Shown here in pieces: positions 10,924 through 19,850 of a DNA stretch of 64,000 nt. Positions within the stretch are counted from its first letter, which is position 1, and every line of letters begins with the position of its first letter. The notes beneath the pieces are model-generated. The model saw only the letters and a list, made by a program, of their open reading frames with translations. It was not told the DNA's origin and did no database searches. The DNA comes from a bacterium (GTDB lineage Bacteria > Myxococcota_A > Bradymonadia > UBA7976 > UBA1532), in NCBI GenBank assembly GCA_030426085.1, contig JAUHYW010000059.1, forward strand, positions 1 to 64,000, in the 5' to 3' direction. A program made the translations under genes and the position numbers.

Positions 10924-11733
10924 ATGCGCACCGCGGCCATCATCCTCATCGGCAACGAGCTGCTCAGCGGCAAGGTGGTCGACACCAACGCCGCCTGGCT
11001 GATCGGGCGGCTGCGGGGGCTGGGGGTCGATCTGCGGCGGGTGGTGATCGTGCCCGACGTGCAGGGCGAGATCGTCGCCGAGGTCCGCCGGTGCAGCGCG
11101 GCGTTCGACGCGGTCTTCACCAGCGGCGGGGTCGGGCCGACCCATGACGACATCACCCTGGCGAGCATCGCCGCGGCGTTCGACGCGCCGCTCGAGCGCC
11201 ACCCGACGCTCGAGGCGCTCATGCGGCGGCACTTCGGCGACCGGCTGACCGGCGATCATCTGCGCATGGCCGATCTGCCGGCGGGCACCGAGCTGATCGT
11301 CGGCGGTGAGATCCGGTGGCCGGTCATCCTCGTGCGCAACGTCTACGTGCTGCCCGGGGTGCCCGAGATCTTCCGGGCCAAGTTCGACTCGATCGCCGAG
11401 CGGTTCCGGGGGGGCGCGTTCTACTTGCGCTCGGTCTACCTCGACGCCGACGAGGGCACGATCGCCGCCCGGCTGCGCGCGCTCGAAGCGGCCCACGGGG
11501 TCTCGGTCGGCAGCTACCCCCGGATCGACGGGGCCGACCACCGGCTGCGGGTGACGGTCGAGGCCCGGGCCCCGGCCCCGGTGAACGCCGCGGTCGCCGC
11601 GCTGGTCGAGGACGCCGATCCGGCGTGGATCGTGCGCGTCGATCCGGCGGTGAGCGCGCCCGAGGCGACCAGCGGCGCCCCCCGCGAGCCGGCCGACGAC
11701 GCCCCCCGGCCGCCGGATAAGCCAGCCCGCTAA
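10924..11733 (+). CDS. CinA-type molybdopterin-binding-domain protein
   Basis: 269 aa from ATG 10924 with GGAGAG upstream; an ATG 18 codons earlier lacks a site. It carries the MoaB/MogA-like fold signatures of CinA N-terminal domains: GNELLSGKVVDTNAAWL, FTSGGVGPTHDDIT and NVYVLPGVPEIF. It lacks the C-terminal nicotinamide-nucleotide amidase domain of full CinA, so it resembles stand-alone 'competence/damage-inducible protein A-like' proteins and the N-terminal domain of eukaryotic FAD synthases. Related proteins are linked to pyrophosphatase activity on nucleotide cofactors; whether this one has it is not shown by sequence. The C-terminal 25 residues are low complexity. Confidence 0.85.
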   Translation: MRTAAIILIGNELLSGKVVDTNAAWLIGRLRGLGVDLRRVVIVPDVQGEIVAEVRRCSAAFDAVFTSGGVGPTHDDITLASIAAAFDAPLERHPTLEALMRRHFGDRLTGDHLRMADLPAGTELIVGGEIRWPVILVRNVYVLPGVPEIFRAKFDSIAERFRGGAFYLRSVYLDADEGTIAARLRALEAAHGVSVGSYPRIDGADHRLRVTVEARAPAPVNAAVAALVEDADPAWIVRVDPAVSAPEATSGAPREPADDAPRPPDKPAR

Positions 11734-11747
11734 GTCGGTCGGATGTC

Positions 11748-11776
11748 TTGAGTTTCCGGGCTCTGCGGCCTATCAT
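11748..11776 (+). promoter_or_regulatory. Sigma70-type promoter for the coiled-coil gene
   Basis: TTGAGT (11748-11753), exactly 17 bases, then TATCAT (11771-11776), in the gap before ATG 11828. This is one of the best matches in the window and predicts a leader of about 45 bases. Confidence 0.65.
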
Positions 11777-11827
11777 CGCGATCGGCGCCGGTGCCCGCGC
11801 GTCGATCAGCACCAGGGGGGTGTCACC

Positions 11828-12820
11828 ATGCCGGTCCAGTTCACCCAGCTCGGGCGAGCCGATGCGATCGTCCAGAGCCGCCCCGATCCATCGGTCCTCA
11901 ACACCCGCCCCGACGGCGCCGAGGCGGCGTCCCTGCGCGCCGCCCGCCCCGACCAGTCCACCGCCACCGACACCACCCGCCCCGTCGAGCAGCCGGCCGC
12001 CGAGGCCCGCATCGGCTTCGACGGCGGGGAGCGCGTCGACCGCCGGGAGGCCGGCGAGGCGCTGCGCTCGGCGGCGACCCGCACCGGGGTGGCCCAGCAG
12101 GCGCGGTCGGTGATCCGCAACGGACGCGACGACCTCGAGCTGCTCGACAACCTCGCCCGGGACGCCGACGCCCGCCAGATCGATCGGGCCGACGTCGAGC
12201 GCGTCCGCGAGCGGCTGGAGGCCGCCGATCGCGACCCGTCGTTGCAGCAGGTCCGGCAGGAGGTCGAGGCCGGCCGGCTCGAAGACGAGGCCGAGGCCGC
12301 CGAGAACGACGCCCGACAGGCGGCGCGGGCGGTGCTCGATCGGCCGTCGCTGCCCGAGCAGTCGACCTTGGCGCTGGTGCCTCAGGGGGTGGGCAGCGAC
12401 GCCGAGACCCGGGCCGATCAGGCGGCCGAAGAGGCCGAGCAGGCGCGGCGTCGGGCGGGGCGGTTCGACGTGCAGCGCTCGGTGCTCGGGCGCCCCCGGC
12501 CGTCGGTGCTCGAGCCCGAGACCGCCGACGTGAGCGAGCCCGCGCGGGCCCGGGAGACCCGGGACGCGGTCGCCGAGGCCGACACCCGCTCGGCCCGGCT
12601 CGAAGAGCAGGTCGCCCGCTTCGAAGAGGAGGCCGCCGCTGAGACCCGGGCGTTGACCGAAGCCTTCGGCAGCCGCCGGGGCGGGGCCCGCATCACGACC
12701 AGCCGCGACGCCGATCAGACCGCCCGCGAGGTGGCCCGCAGCACCATCGAAGACCCGGCCCGGGCGGTGTCGACCCAGCCCTACCTCTCGGTCGAGGCCG
12801 CCCTGCGGGTGCTCGCCTGA
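11828..12820 (+). CDS. Charged coiled-coil protein of unknown function
   Basis: 330 aa; not recognised. It has no signal peptide, membrane segment or Cys. The composition is dominated by Ala, Arg, Asp and Glu, with long helix-forming stretches (about 70-200 and 205-290), for example RADQAAEEAEQARRRAG and SARLEEQVARFEEEAAAE, consistent with coiled coils. Residues 1-60 are polar and probably disordered, and the C-terminus ends in a short hydrophobic VEAALRVLA. A strong ribosome site (AGGGGGGTG) and its own promoter at 11748-11776 suggest it is well expressed as a single gene. A structural or scaffold role is possible but is only a guess from composition. Confidence 0.7.
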   Translation: MPVQFTQLGRADAIVQSRPDPSVLNTRPDGAEAASLRAARPDQSTATDTTRPVEQPAAEARIGFDGGERVDRREAGEALRSAATRTGVAQQARSVIRNGRDDLELLDNLARDADARQIDRADVERVRERLEAADRDPSLQQVRQEVEAGRLEDEAEAAENDARQAARAVLDRPSLPEQSTLALVPQGVGSDAETRADQAAEEAEQARRRAGRFDVQRSVLGRPRPSVLEPETADVSEPARARETRDAVAEADTRSARLEEQVARFEEEAAAETRALTEAFGSRRGGARITTSRDADQTAREVARSTIEDPARAVSTQPYLSVEAALRVLA

Positions 12821-12842
12821 AGCCGGGCGCTCCGTCGGGGGC

Positions 12843-13790
12843 TCAGCGGCTGCTGCTGAAGTAGTCCGCCCGATCCTTGAACAGCACGTTGAACGTCGTC
12901 AGGCTGCCGAACGAGCGGCGGATGTAGCTCGAGAGCTGCGACGCCTCGCCCCCCGAGATGCGGGGGTGGGCCGCGACGACGGCCTCCAGCCCCAGCAGTC
13001 GATCGCGCAGCACGACCACCCGGTGGAAGAACGCCTCCATCGGCTCGTCGACGCCCAGCTCGGCGGTGCCGTAGCGCACCCGGCCGCCGCGCCAGCGATC
13101 GCCCAGGGCCGGCGGGGGCAGCGCCAGCGCCGACCACTCCATCTCGCGGATCAGCTCCAGCAGCACCTGCCGCCCGGCGGGGTCGACGCCCTCGGGCAGC
13201 GTCACCGGCGCCCAGCGGGCGGCCATCGACAGCGCCGCGCCGTGGCATCGGGTCACCCGGGCCTGCAAGTCGATCTTCTCGGCCTCGGCCAGCCCGTCGT
13301 GGCTGTTGAGCTTCTGCTCGAGCACCCGCATGTTGTCCCGCACCGAGACCAGCTTGCGCAGGAACTGGCTCAGCTCGACCTCCTTGCTCTTGAGGCCGCC
13401 GTCGGCCGGGGCGAGCTCGAGCACCCCGTCCCACCCGCGGGACAGCTCGGCCATCGGCAGCGCCACCATGCCCCCGAGGCACTCCACGAGCACCGCCTTG
13501 AGCGCGTCGGGCTCGAGCGTCTGGAGGGCCTCGGCGATGGTCGACGCGGTGACGGCCGGGCGGGGCATGGGCGCCGAGGGGGTCGAGCTGCGGCGGCTGC
13601 CGACGGTGCGCCGCCGGCCGGCGGAGGGCGGCGGCAGGCGGGTGTCGCCGTGGCGGGAGAACGAGGGGCAGGCCCGCATCGAGTCGCGGAAGACGCCGAT
13701 GACCTTCTCGAGTCGGCAGCGGCCGACGTTGCTGTCCTCGCGCTCCTCGGTCACTCGGAAGAAGCGGCACTCGGCGCAGGTGCGAGCCAT
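12843..13790 (-). CDS. Four-Cys N-terminal protein of unknown function, last gene of a coupled trio
   Basis: 315 aa. The N-terminus holds Cys5, Cys8, Cys25 and Cys41 in the arrangement CxxCxFF...GRC...CPSF, similar to small zinc-binding 'CKxCKFF...GxC...CxxF' proteins, so a metal site is likely. A Ser/Arg/Pro-rich linker (about 48-80) follows, then an all-helical domain without recognised motifs. There is no signal peptide, so it is probably cytosolic. Its ATG (13790) shares one base with the TGA of the upstream lipoprotein gene, indicating translational coupling even though the two products are in different compartments. Confidence 0.75.
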   Translation of the reverse strand: MARTCAECRFFRVTEEREDSNVGRCRLEKVIGVFRDSMRACPSFSRHGDTRLPPPSAGRRRTVGSRRSSTPSAPMPRPAVTASTIAEALQTLEPDALKAVLVECLGGMVALPMAELSRGWDGVLELAPADGGLKSKEVELSQFLRKLVSVRDNMRVLEQKLNSHDGLAEAEKIDLQARVTRCHGAALSMAARWAPVTLPEGVDPAGRQVLLELIREMEWSALALPPPALGDRWRGGRVRYGTAELGVDEPMEAFFHRVVVLRDRLLGLEAVVAAHPRISGGEASQLSSYIRRSFGSLTTFNVLFKDRADYFSSSR

Positions 13791-15529
13791 CAGGGCCTCC
13801 CGGGGGGTGGGGTGTCGGGGGTCGTTCGATCGGATGATGACCCATCGGGCGGCGGCGCGCGACCGATCGTCGAGGGGCGGCGGCCGATCCAGTCGGCGCG
13901 GGTCGCGGCGACGAGGGGCGGATCGCCGGCGAGAGGCGCGGCGTCGGCGTCGAACCAGGCCCAGCCCTCGCCCTCGGGGCGGGCCCAGACCGGCTGGGGG
14001 CGGCCATCGACCGCGATCCAGGCGTACACCGCGTCGACGCCGGCTGCCCGCAGGCGGGCCACGGTGCGCCGGGGCGCGCCGGGGAGCGGCCGGGGCTCGC
14101 CCAGGGCCTCGAGGCGATCGACCATGCCCGCCCGCGGCGGCGGCGCGTCACCCGCGGTCGGGGTCCCGATCCGCACCCGGACCCGGGGGCGGCGGTCGGG
14201 GTCGAGCCCGTCGAGTTCGAACCGGGCGTGCGTGACCCCATCCCCGGCCGGCAGGATCACGGCCCCCGGCGCGCCCCCGTGGCTCTCGAAGGTCAGCCGG
14301 GCGTCGTCGAGGCCGTAGACCTCGATCGTCGCCCGCTCGACCGCCGCGTCGGTGGGGAAGTCCAGCCACACCGCGCCGTCGACGGGCGGCGCTTGGATCC
14401 GGCAGACCTGCTCGAAGAGCGCCGCGCCGCGCGCCCGCTGGACGCAGCCGGGCGCCCACGGCATCCGCCGCGGGGTGAACCGCTGGGTGACCCGCATCGG
14501 CAGGCCGGGCTCGCCGACGAAGAGCAGGATCCGCGCGCCCTGCGGGTCGGGGGCGGCGGCTGGTCCCTGGGCGCCTCCCTGGAGGATGTATCGCCCGAGC
14601 GGCAGGTGCCACACCGGCAGCCCGTCGCGGCGGACCCAGCCCTCGGCGCCTGCCCGCTCGGCGCCGATCGTCCGCCACGCCGCCGCCCGATGCGCCTCGG
14701 CGGCGGCGGGCAGCCCGTGGTGGGCCTCCAGATCGGCCAGCGCCAGCCGGGCCCGCACCCCGCCGGGATCGAGGGCGATGGCCCGGTGCCACGCGGCGCC
14801 GGCCCAGGCCACCTGCTCGGTCGGGTCGACCCGGACGTCGGCGGCGGCGCTCGCCCCGGCCATCGCCCAGGCGGCGGCGTGGCGCGGCCAGCGCTCGAGC
14901 CAGCGGGCGGCGGCCTCGGCGCCGTCGAGGTGGCGCTGCACCGGCCCGAAGTACGCCAGCGTCCACCGCAGGCGGTCGGCCTCGGGGTCGGCCGCCGGAT
15001 CGGCCTCGGCCAGCGACTTCAGCGCGGCGTCCAGGTCGGCCCCGGCGTGCGCGTCGCAGGCCGCGCGGGCCTCGGGCGCGCCGAGCGCGTCGAGCAGGCA
15101 GCGGGTGATGGGGCGCGCGCCTTCGCGGGTCGCCCGCAGCGACGCCAGCGTGCCCGGCTCGACCCCTCCCGGGGGCAGCAGCGCGATCAGCGCCGCCGAG
15201 CCGGGATCGGCGGGGTCGGCCGCCACCGCCTCGGCGACCCGCTCGGGCCAGTCGAGCGTCAGCCGGGCCCACCCGCGCCACGCCCGCGCCTGCCGGGCCC
15301 GGGGGTCGTCGAGGCCGGCGTCGATCAGATCGGCCCGCGCCGGCGCGTTGTCGTAGCGGTCGAGCAGCACGGCCAGCCGCCGCAGCTCGGCCGGCGACAG
15401 CGCCTGGCCCGCGGCGTGGCGTCGGGCCAGGCGGTCCAGCTCGACCCGCTCGGGGGGGACCGTCGGCACGGTCAGCCGGCCGCCGCAGCCGAGCACGAGC
15501 AGCGCCAGCACGATCACCGGCCGCCTCAT
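13790..15529 (-). CDS. Lipoprotein with TPR-like helical region, unknown function
   Basis: 579 aa. The lipobox is VLGC (Cys15) with Gly at +2. Residues about 30-290 are Ala/Arg-rich helices resembling degenerate TPRs (AAWHRAIALDPGGVRARLALADLEAHHG). The later half is beta-rich with Cys in PGCVQRARG and EQVCRIQ. The ATG at 15529 overlaps the upstream stop as ATGA and the gene ends in TGATG, so it is the middle gene of a tightly coupled three-gene operon. Presumably it sits in the periplasm on a membrane and works with the larger secreted protein encoded before it. Confidence 0.75.
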   Translation of the reverse strand: MRRPVIVLALLVLGCGGRLTVPTVPPERVELDRLARRHAAGQALSPAELRRLAVLLDRYDNAPARADLIDAGLDDPRARQARAWRGWARLTLDWPERVAEAVAADPADPGSAALIALLPPGGVEPGTLASLRATREGARPITRCLLDALGAPEARAACDAHAGADLDAALKSLAEADPAADPEADRLRWTLAYFGPVQRHLDGAEAAARWLERWPRHAAAWAMAGASAAADVRVDPTEQVAWAGAAWHRAIALDPGGVRARLALADLEAHHGLPAAAEAHRAAAWRTIGAERAGAEGWVRRDGLPVWHLPLGRYILQGGAQGPAAAPDPQGARILLFVGEPGLPMRVTQRFTPRRMPWAPGCVQRARGAALFEQVCRIQAPPVDGAVWLDFPTDAAVERATIEVYGLDDARLTFESHGGAPGAVILPAGDGVTHARFELDGLDPDRRPRVRVRIGTPTAGDAPPPRAGMVDRLEALGEPRPLPGAPRRTVARLRAAGVDAVYAWIAVDGRPQPVWARPEGEGWAWFDADAAPLAGDPPLVAATRADWIGRRPSTIGRAPPPDGSSSDRTTPDTPPPGRP

Positions 15530-17955
15530 GGCGCCTCCTCGGGCGGCAGGGCGACCAGCGGCTCGGCCTCCAGGCGCCGGACCCCGTCGAGGAAGGCCGC
15601 CGCGGCCGGGTTCATCTCGCCGCCGCGCCATTCGAAGTGGCGGACCAGCCGCACCCCATCGGCGGTCGGTGTCTGGCGGCGGCGGTACAGCCCGGCGGTG
15701 GTCTTCAGCTCGATGTCGCTCGGCAGCCGGGCCCCCTCGGGGGCCCGGACCAGGAGCTCGATCGTCACTGAATGCGGGCCGGGCGGGGCGGCGTTCGGCC
15801 AGCCGGGCAGCGCGAAGACCGCCCGCGGTTCGGGCAGCCGGACGGTCAGCCGGCCGGGGTCGAGATCCAGCGCCTCGGCGTCGGGGTGAGCGGCGAGCAG
15901 GGCCTTCGGGTCGGGCAGCGGGCTGCGGCCCCGGCGCTCGGTCTCCACCGCCATCAGCGCCCCGTCGGCGACGCGCAGCTCGCCCCGCGCGACGAGCCGG
16001 TGGCGAACGGGCGGGTCGACGGGCAGCCGGAAGCGGCGGGGCGTGCCGTCGGGCGCGACCTGCACCGCGGGGGCGCCCTGGAGCGCGGCCGGGCGGGCGC
16101 CATCCGGGTGGCGGGGGTCGAGCAGCTCGTCGCCCAGGGCCACCAGCGGAGCGGGCCACGCCGCCGGGTCGGGCAGGGCGTCGGTCGGTGTCCCGAGCGG
16201 GCGGGCGAAGACCGGGCGGCCGACGTGGCCCCGCTCGGCGAGCCCGGCGAGCAGCGCGTCGGCCGCGGCCCACGGGTCGGCGAACGCCGAGGCGCGGGCC
16301 AGGGCGGACCGCAGGTCCTCGGCCCGCCGGGCGGGGTCGGGCACGATCCGCGGCGGGTACAGCGGCAGCGCGGCGTCCAGCGCCTCGGTCAGATCGCGGT
16401 CGTCGACGACGGTGCTCACCACGAACGGCGCGGTGGCGTCGCCGTCGAGCGTCCAGATCCGGCGATCGGCCGCCCGCTCCACCCGCGCGCCGGGGGGAGG
16501 GGCGATGCGCAGCGGGGCGTCGTCGGCCGCCTCGACCCGCACCCGCCACGCGCCGGACGGGGCTGGCGGCGGCTGGATCCGGGTCACCGCGTGCCGCCGC
16601 CCCCGGCGCCAGGTCAGGACGATCACGTCGCCCGCCCGCACCCGAGGCGCGTCGGCCGCGCCGTCGGGGCAGGGCAGGGGGTGGATCCAGTCGCCGCGCA
16701 GCGCGGTGCACGCCCGGGCCTCGGCGTCGGCCGGGGGCCAGGGCAGCGCGGCCGAGGCCGCCGAGGCGTCGAGCACCCGCGCCGCGACGACGTGCTCCTC
16801 GAGCAGCGCGCCCCCCCGATGCACCTCGACCCGGTGGTCGGACAGCGCCCACCACAGCGGGCCGGTGAAGCCCTCGGGCGGCGGCCGCCGGGCGCCCTCC
16901 GGATCGCGGGGCGGCGCGGGCCACGCGATGGGATCGACGCGGCGGCGCGCGTCGAGGTCGAGTGGATCGAGCGCGGCGACCCGGGCCCAGGCGTCGGCGG
17001 CGCGGGTGCCCTCGCTCTCCTCGGCGATCCGGCGCCACAGGGCGACCCGGTCCGGGGCCTGCTCGGCGAGGGCCACCCGCTCCTCGGGGGTGGCCTCGGC
17101 GATGGCCGGGCGCGGGGCGAGCGATGGGGGCAGGCCCTCGGGATCCCGCGCGCCGAGCGGATCGGCGATCACCGCGGGCCAGCCGGGCAGGGGGCCGAGC
17201 GAGACGCCGTGGGGCCCGTTGCGGCCGTCGATCGGCTCGACCGGCCGGGGGCGCCCGTCGAAGCTGGCGAAGCGGAGCGCCACGGCGGCCCGCGCGCCGG
17301 TGGTGATCATCAGCAGCCGGTGGTCGCCGGGCCCGAGGTTGAGCGGCACCGGCTCGGCGGTGCGCAGCGTCGGCTCGCCCCAGCCGCCGCCGGCCGGCTG
17401 CCCGTCGACCCACAGCCGCCACGGGCCGGCGCTGTAGACCCAGGCCACCGCGCCGCCCTCGCCCAGGCGGATCCCGGCCCGGGCGAGGAGCTGCCCCGGG
17501 GCGTCGGCCATCAGCGCCCGCAGGTCGAGCAGCCCGAAGCGGGTGGAGGGGCCGGCCGCGCGCCACGAGACCGACCCCCGGGCGCCGCGGTAGGCGCCGG
17601 CCGGCTCCCCGGCGACCCAGTCGGCGACCGGGGGCGTGATCCGGTCGAGCAGGCGCGGGCCGCCGGGCAGCGGGCCGAGGGCCTGCCAGCGCACCACGAA
17701 GCCGGCGTCGAGGGCCGCCCGGCGGGCGGGGGCGTCGTCGAGGGTGTGGATCCGGGCGACGGCCGCCGGGCCCCGGAGCGCCGTCGGGCCGCGCTCGGCG
17801 ATGCGGTCGAGGGCTTCACCGTCCCCCGCGGCGGCGGCGGCGAGCAGCGCCCGATCGTCGGGCGCGGACGCGTCGGGCGGGGGCGCCGCGAGGGCCGGGG
17901 CGAGCGTCAGCGCCCACAGGGCCAGGGACCAGCGCAGCCGGGGGAGTCGGGCCAT
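15526..17955 (-). CDS. Large secreted protein, possible DUF3857/transglutaminase-like layout
   Basis: 809 aa from ATG 17955 (MARLPRLRWSLALWALTLAPALA, a signal peptide). An ATG at 18000 would put 15 residues before it. The central region (RVRAGDVIVLTWRRGRRHAV, then DDRDLTEALDAALPLYPPR) and the later 'LLAGLAERGHVGRPVFARP...AWPAPLVALGDELLDPRHP' recall DUF3857 proteins with a degenerate transglutaminase core, in which a dedicated Cys-His-Asp triad would normally be seen; none is evident here. The assignment is therefore weak. First gene of a coupled operon (ATGA into the lipoprotein), divergent from dapD. Confidence 0.65.
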   Translation of the reverse strand: MARLPRLRWSLALWALTLAPALAAPPPDASAPDDRALLAAAAAGDGEALDRIAERGPTALRGPAAVARIHTLDDAPARRAALDAGFVVRWQALGPLPGGPRLLDRITPPVADWVAGEPAGAYRGARGSVSWRAAGPSTRFGLLDLRALMADAPGQLLARAGIRLGEGGAVAWVYSAGPWRLWVDGQPAGGGWGEPTLRTAEPVPLNLGPGDHRLLMITTGARAAVALRFASFDGRPRPVEPIDGRNGPHGVSLGPLPGWPAVIADPLGARDPEGLPPSLAPRPAIAEATPEERVALAEQAPDRVALWRRIAEESEGTRAADAWARVAALDPLDLDARRRVDPIAWPAPPRDPEGARRPPPEGFTGPLWWALSDHRVEVHRGGALLEEHVVAARVLDASAASAALPWPPADAEARACTALRGDWIHPLPCPDGAADAPRVRAGDVIVLTWRRGRRHAVTRIQPPPAPSGAWRVRVEAADDAPLRIAPPPGARVERAADRRIWTLDGDATAPFVVSTVVDDRDLTEALDAALPLYPPRIVPDPARRAEDLRSALARASAFADPWAAADALLAGLAERGHVGRPVFARPLGTPTDALPDPAAWPAPLVALGDELLDPRHPDGARPAALQGAPAVQVAPDGTPRRFRLPVDPPVRHRLVARGELRVADGALMAVETERRGRSPLPDPKALLAAHPDAEALDLDPGRLTVRLPEPRAVFALPGWPNAAPPGPHSVTIELLVRAPEGARLPSDIELKTTAGLYRRRQTPTADGVRLVRHFEWRGGEMNPAAAAFLDGVRRLEAEPLVALPPEEAP

Positions 17956-18065
17956 CGGCCGGAGCATACCGCTTGCCCCCCGCGGGCGCACGGTGTTCAC
18001 TGCGCCCGCGCCGCGAGCCCCCGCCGGGCGGATCCGCGGGCGCGCATGACGACGCCGGAGACGCC

Positions 18066-18887
18066 ATGAGCCACAGCACCGACCCCCGCCGGGCCCTCAT
18101 CGAAGCCGCCTACACCGACCGCAGCCGCCTGCCCGACGCGGCCGACGCGGTGCACGCCGTCATCGCCGACCTCGACCGGGGCGCGCTGCGGGTGGCCGAG
18201 CCGGGCGCCGACGGCTGGACGGTCAACGGCTGGGTCAAGCAGGCCATCCTGCTCTACTTCGGGCTGGCGAAGATGCAGGTCATGGAGCTCGGCCACCTCG
18301 AGTTCGTCGACAAGATCCCGCCCAAGACCGGCCTCGCCGACCTCGGCATCCGGGTCGTGCCCCCCGGCGTCGCCCGCTACGGCAGCTTCCTCGAGCCGGG
18401 GGTCATCCTGATGCCGGGCTACGTCAACATCGGGGCCCGGGTCGGCGCCGGCTCGATGGTCGACACCTGGGCCACCGTCGGCTCCTGCGCTCAGATCGGG
18501 GCCGGGGTGCACCTCTCGGGCGGGGTCGGCATCGGCGGCGTGCTCGAGCCGCCGGGGGCCGCGCCGGTCATCATCGAGGACGGGGCCTTCATCGGCTCCC
18601 GGTGCGTGGTCGTCGAGGGCGTCCGGGTCGGCCGCGAGGCGGTGCTGGGGGCCAACACGGTGCTGACCGCCTCGACCCCGATCATCGACGTGACCGGCCC
18701 CGAAGAGAAGGTGCTCAAGGGCCGGGTGCCCGCCCGCTCGGTCGTGATCCCCGGGGTCCGGCCCAAGACCTTCCCCGCCGGGACCTACCACCTGCCGTGC
18801 GCGCTGATCATCGGCCGCCGCAGCGAGAGCACCGACCGCAAGACCTCGCTCGAGTCGGCGCTGCGCGACTTCGGCGTCGCCGTCTGA
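18066..18887 (+). CDS. dapD: Tetrahydrodipicolinate N-succinyltransferase
   Basis: 273 aa, the family length. It transfers succinyl from succinyl-CoA to 2,3,4,5-tetrahydrodipicolinate in the succinylase route to meso-diaminopimelate and lysine, so it feeds peptidoglycan as well as protein synthesis. The left-handed beta-helix hexapeptide repeats are clear from about residue 105 (EPGVILMPGYVNIGARVGAGSMVDTWATVGS shows the periodic G/V pattern), with the N-terminal helical domain before and the conserved WTVNGWVKQAILL element. ATG 18066 follows GGAG. Monocistronic by appearance. Confidence 0.95.
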   Translation: MSHSTDPRRALIEAAYTDRSRLPDAADAVHAVIADLDRGALRVAEPGADGWTVNGWVKQAILLYFGLAKMQVMELGHLEFVDKIPPKTGLADLGIRVVPPGVARYGSFLEPGVILMPGYVNIGARVGAGSMVDTWATVGSCAQIGAGVHLSGGVGIGGVLEPPGAAPVIIEDGAFIGSRCVVVEGVRVGREAVLGANTVLTASTPIIDVTGPEEKVLKGRVPARSVVIPGVRPKTFPAGTYHLPCALIIGRRSESTDRKTSLESALRDFGVAV

Positions 18888-18917
18888 CCTCGGCTGCCCG
18901 CGGCGGCGGGTGGCGCT

Positions 18918-18945
18918 TTGATTCCCGCTCCGGGCGCTGTACTAT
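18918..18945 (+). promoter_or_regulatory. Sigma70-type promoter for the gene at 18979
   Basis: TTGATT (18918-18923), 16 bases, TACTAT (18940-18945), placed 33 bases before the GTG start in the gap after dapD. Good -10, short spacer. Confidence 0.55.
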
Positions 18946-18978
18946 TCGCGCCCGGAACCCCATTCCGACGAGGTAGCC

Positions 18979-19827
18979 GTGAGCGCAGAGCAGAAGCCGC
19001 AGGTCGACGAGCTGTTCGGAGACGACGAGATCGGCATGGATCCCCCGCCCGGCCCCGAGAGCGGCGGCGGCGGCAAGAAGCGCGGGTTCAAGTTCAAGCT
19101 GGTGATCGTGCTGCTCGTGCTGGTCGCCCTCGCGGCGTTCTGGTTCGTCTCGAGCGCGCACCACGACCAGTACTACCTCACCGTCGACGGGCGCACGGTC
19201 AAGGTCGAGCGGGGCTACTTCTTCCCGGTCGGCGCCGGGGCCTACTCCTCCTCGAACCCGGCCTACGCGCCGTTCCGGCTGCCCGACGGGGTCACCCCCG
19301 AGAAGACCGGGGCGATGTCGCTCGAAGAGATCGACGCGACGCTCTACACCCTGTACGTGGCCGTCGCCCGCAAGAACCTCGAAGACTTCACCAAGGGCGA
19401 CCCCGACGTCGCCGAGGAGATGCTGCGCCGGGCCAACAAGCTCAGCAGCTCGTCGGTCGCCGCCGACCGCCGCCTGCAGCAGATGCGGGGCGACGTCGCC
19501 TTCCGCCGGGGGCTCAAGGAGGTCCGCGGCATCCAGACCCGGTTCGACATGGCGCTCGAGCAGTTCGAGGAGGCCAACCGCCAGGGCGGCGACACCTTCA
19601 CCGGGGCCAAGGCGTGGGTCGAGGCCATCGACCGGCTGCGCAACGAGTTCCGCCGGCTGACCATCGAGAGCGGGCTCGATCCCGACGAGGTGCTCGCCGA
19701 CCCCCAGACGCTGATCGACGCCGCCGAAGAGGCCGCCGACGAGGTGGGCGAGGCGGTCGACGAGGCGACGCCGAAGGCGCCGGCCCCCGAGAAGAAGCCC
19801 GCCCCCGACGCCCCCGCCCGCCCCTGA
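18979..19827 (+). CDS. Single-pass membrane protein with periplasmic helical domain, unknown
   Basis: 282 aa from GTG 18979. A cytosolic acidic/Gly-rich leader (1-33) and a basic patch KKRGFKFK precede one membrane helix (39-57), giving an N-in, C-out topology. The outside part starts with a small beta-like block (QYYLTVDGRTVKVERGYFFP), then alpha-helices with a TPR-like feel (ADRRLQQMRGDVAFRRGLKE), and ends in a Lys/Pro/Ala tail (about 255-282) that might thread the cell wall. No family recognised. It has its own promoter and is probably a single-gene unit. An envelope assembly or scaffold role is possible but unproven. Confidence 0.75.
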   Translation: MSAEQKPQVDELFGDDEIGMDPPPGPESGGGGKKRGFKFKLVIVLLVLVALAAFWFVSSAHHDQYYLTVDGRTVKVERGYFFPVGAGAYSSSNPAYAPFRLPDGVTPEKTGAMSLEEIDATLYTLYVAVARKNLEDFTKGDPDVAEEMLRRANKLSSSSVAADRRLQQMRGDVAFRRGLKEVRGIQTRFDMALEQFEEANRQGGDTFTGAKAWVEAIDRLRNEFRRLTIESGLDPDEVLADPQTLIDAAEEAADEVGEAVDEATPKAPAPEKKPAPDAPARP

Positions 19828-19850
19828 GAGCGGGGCCGGCCCACGCCGGA

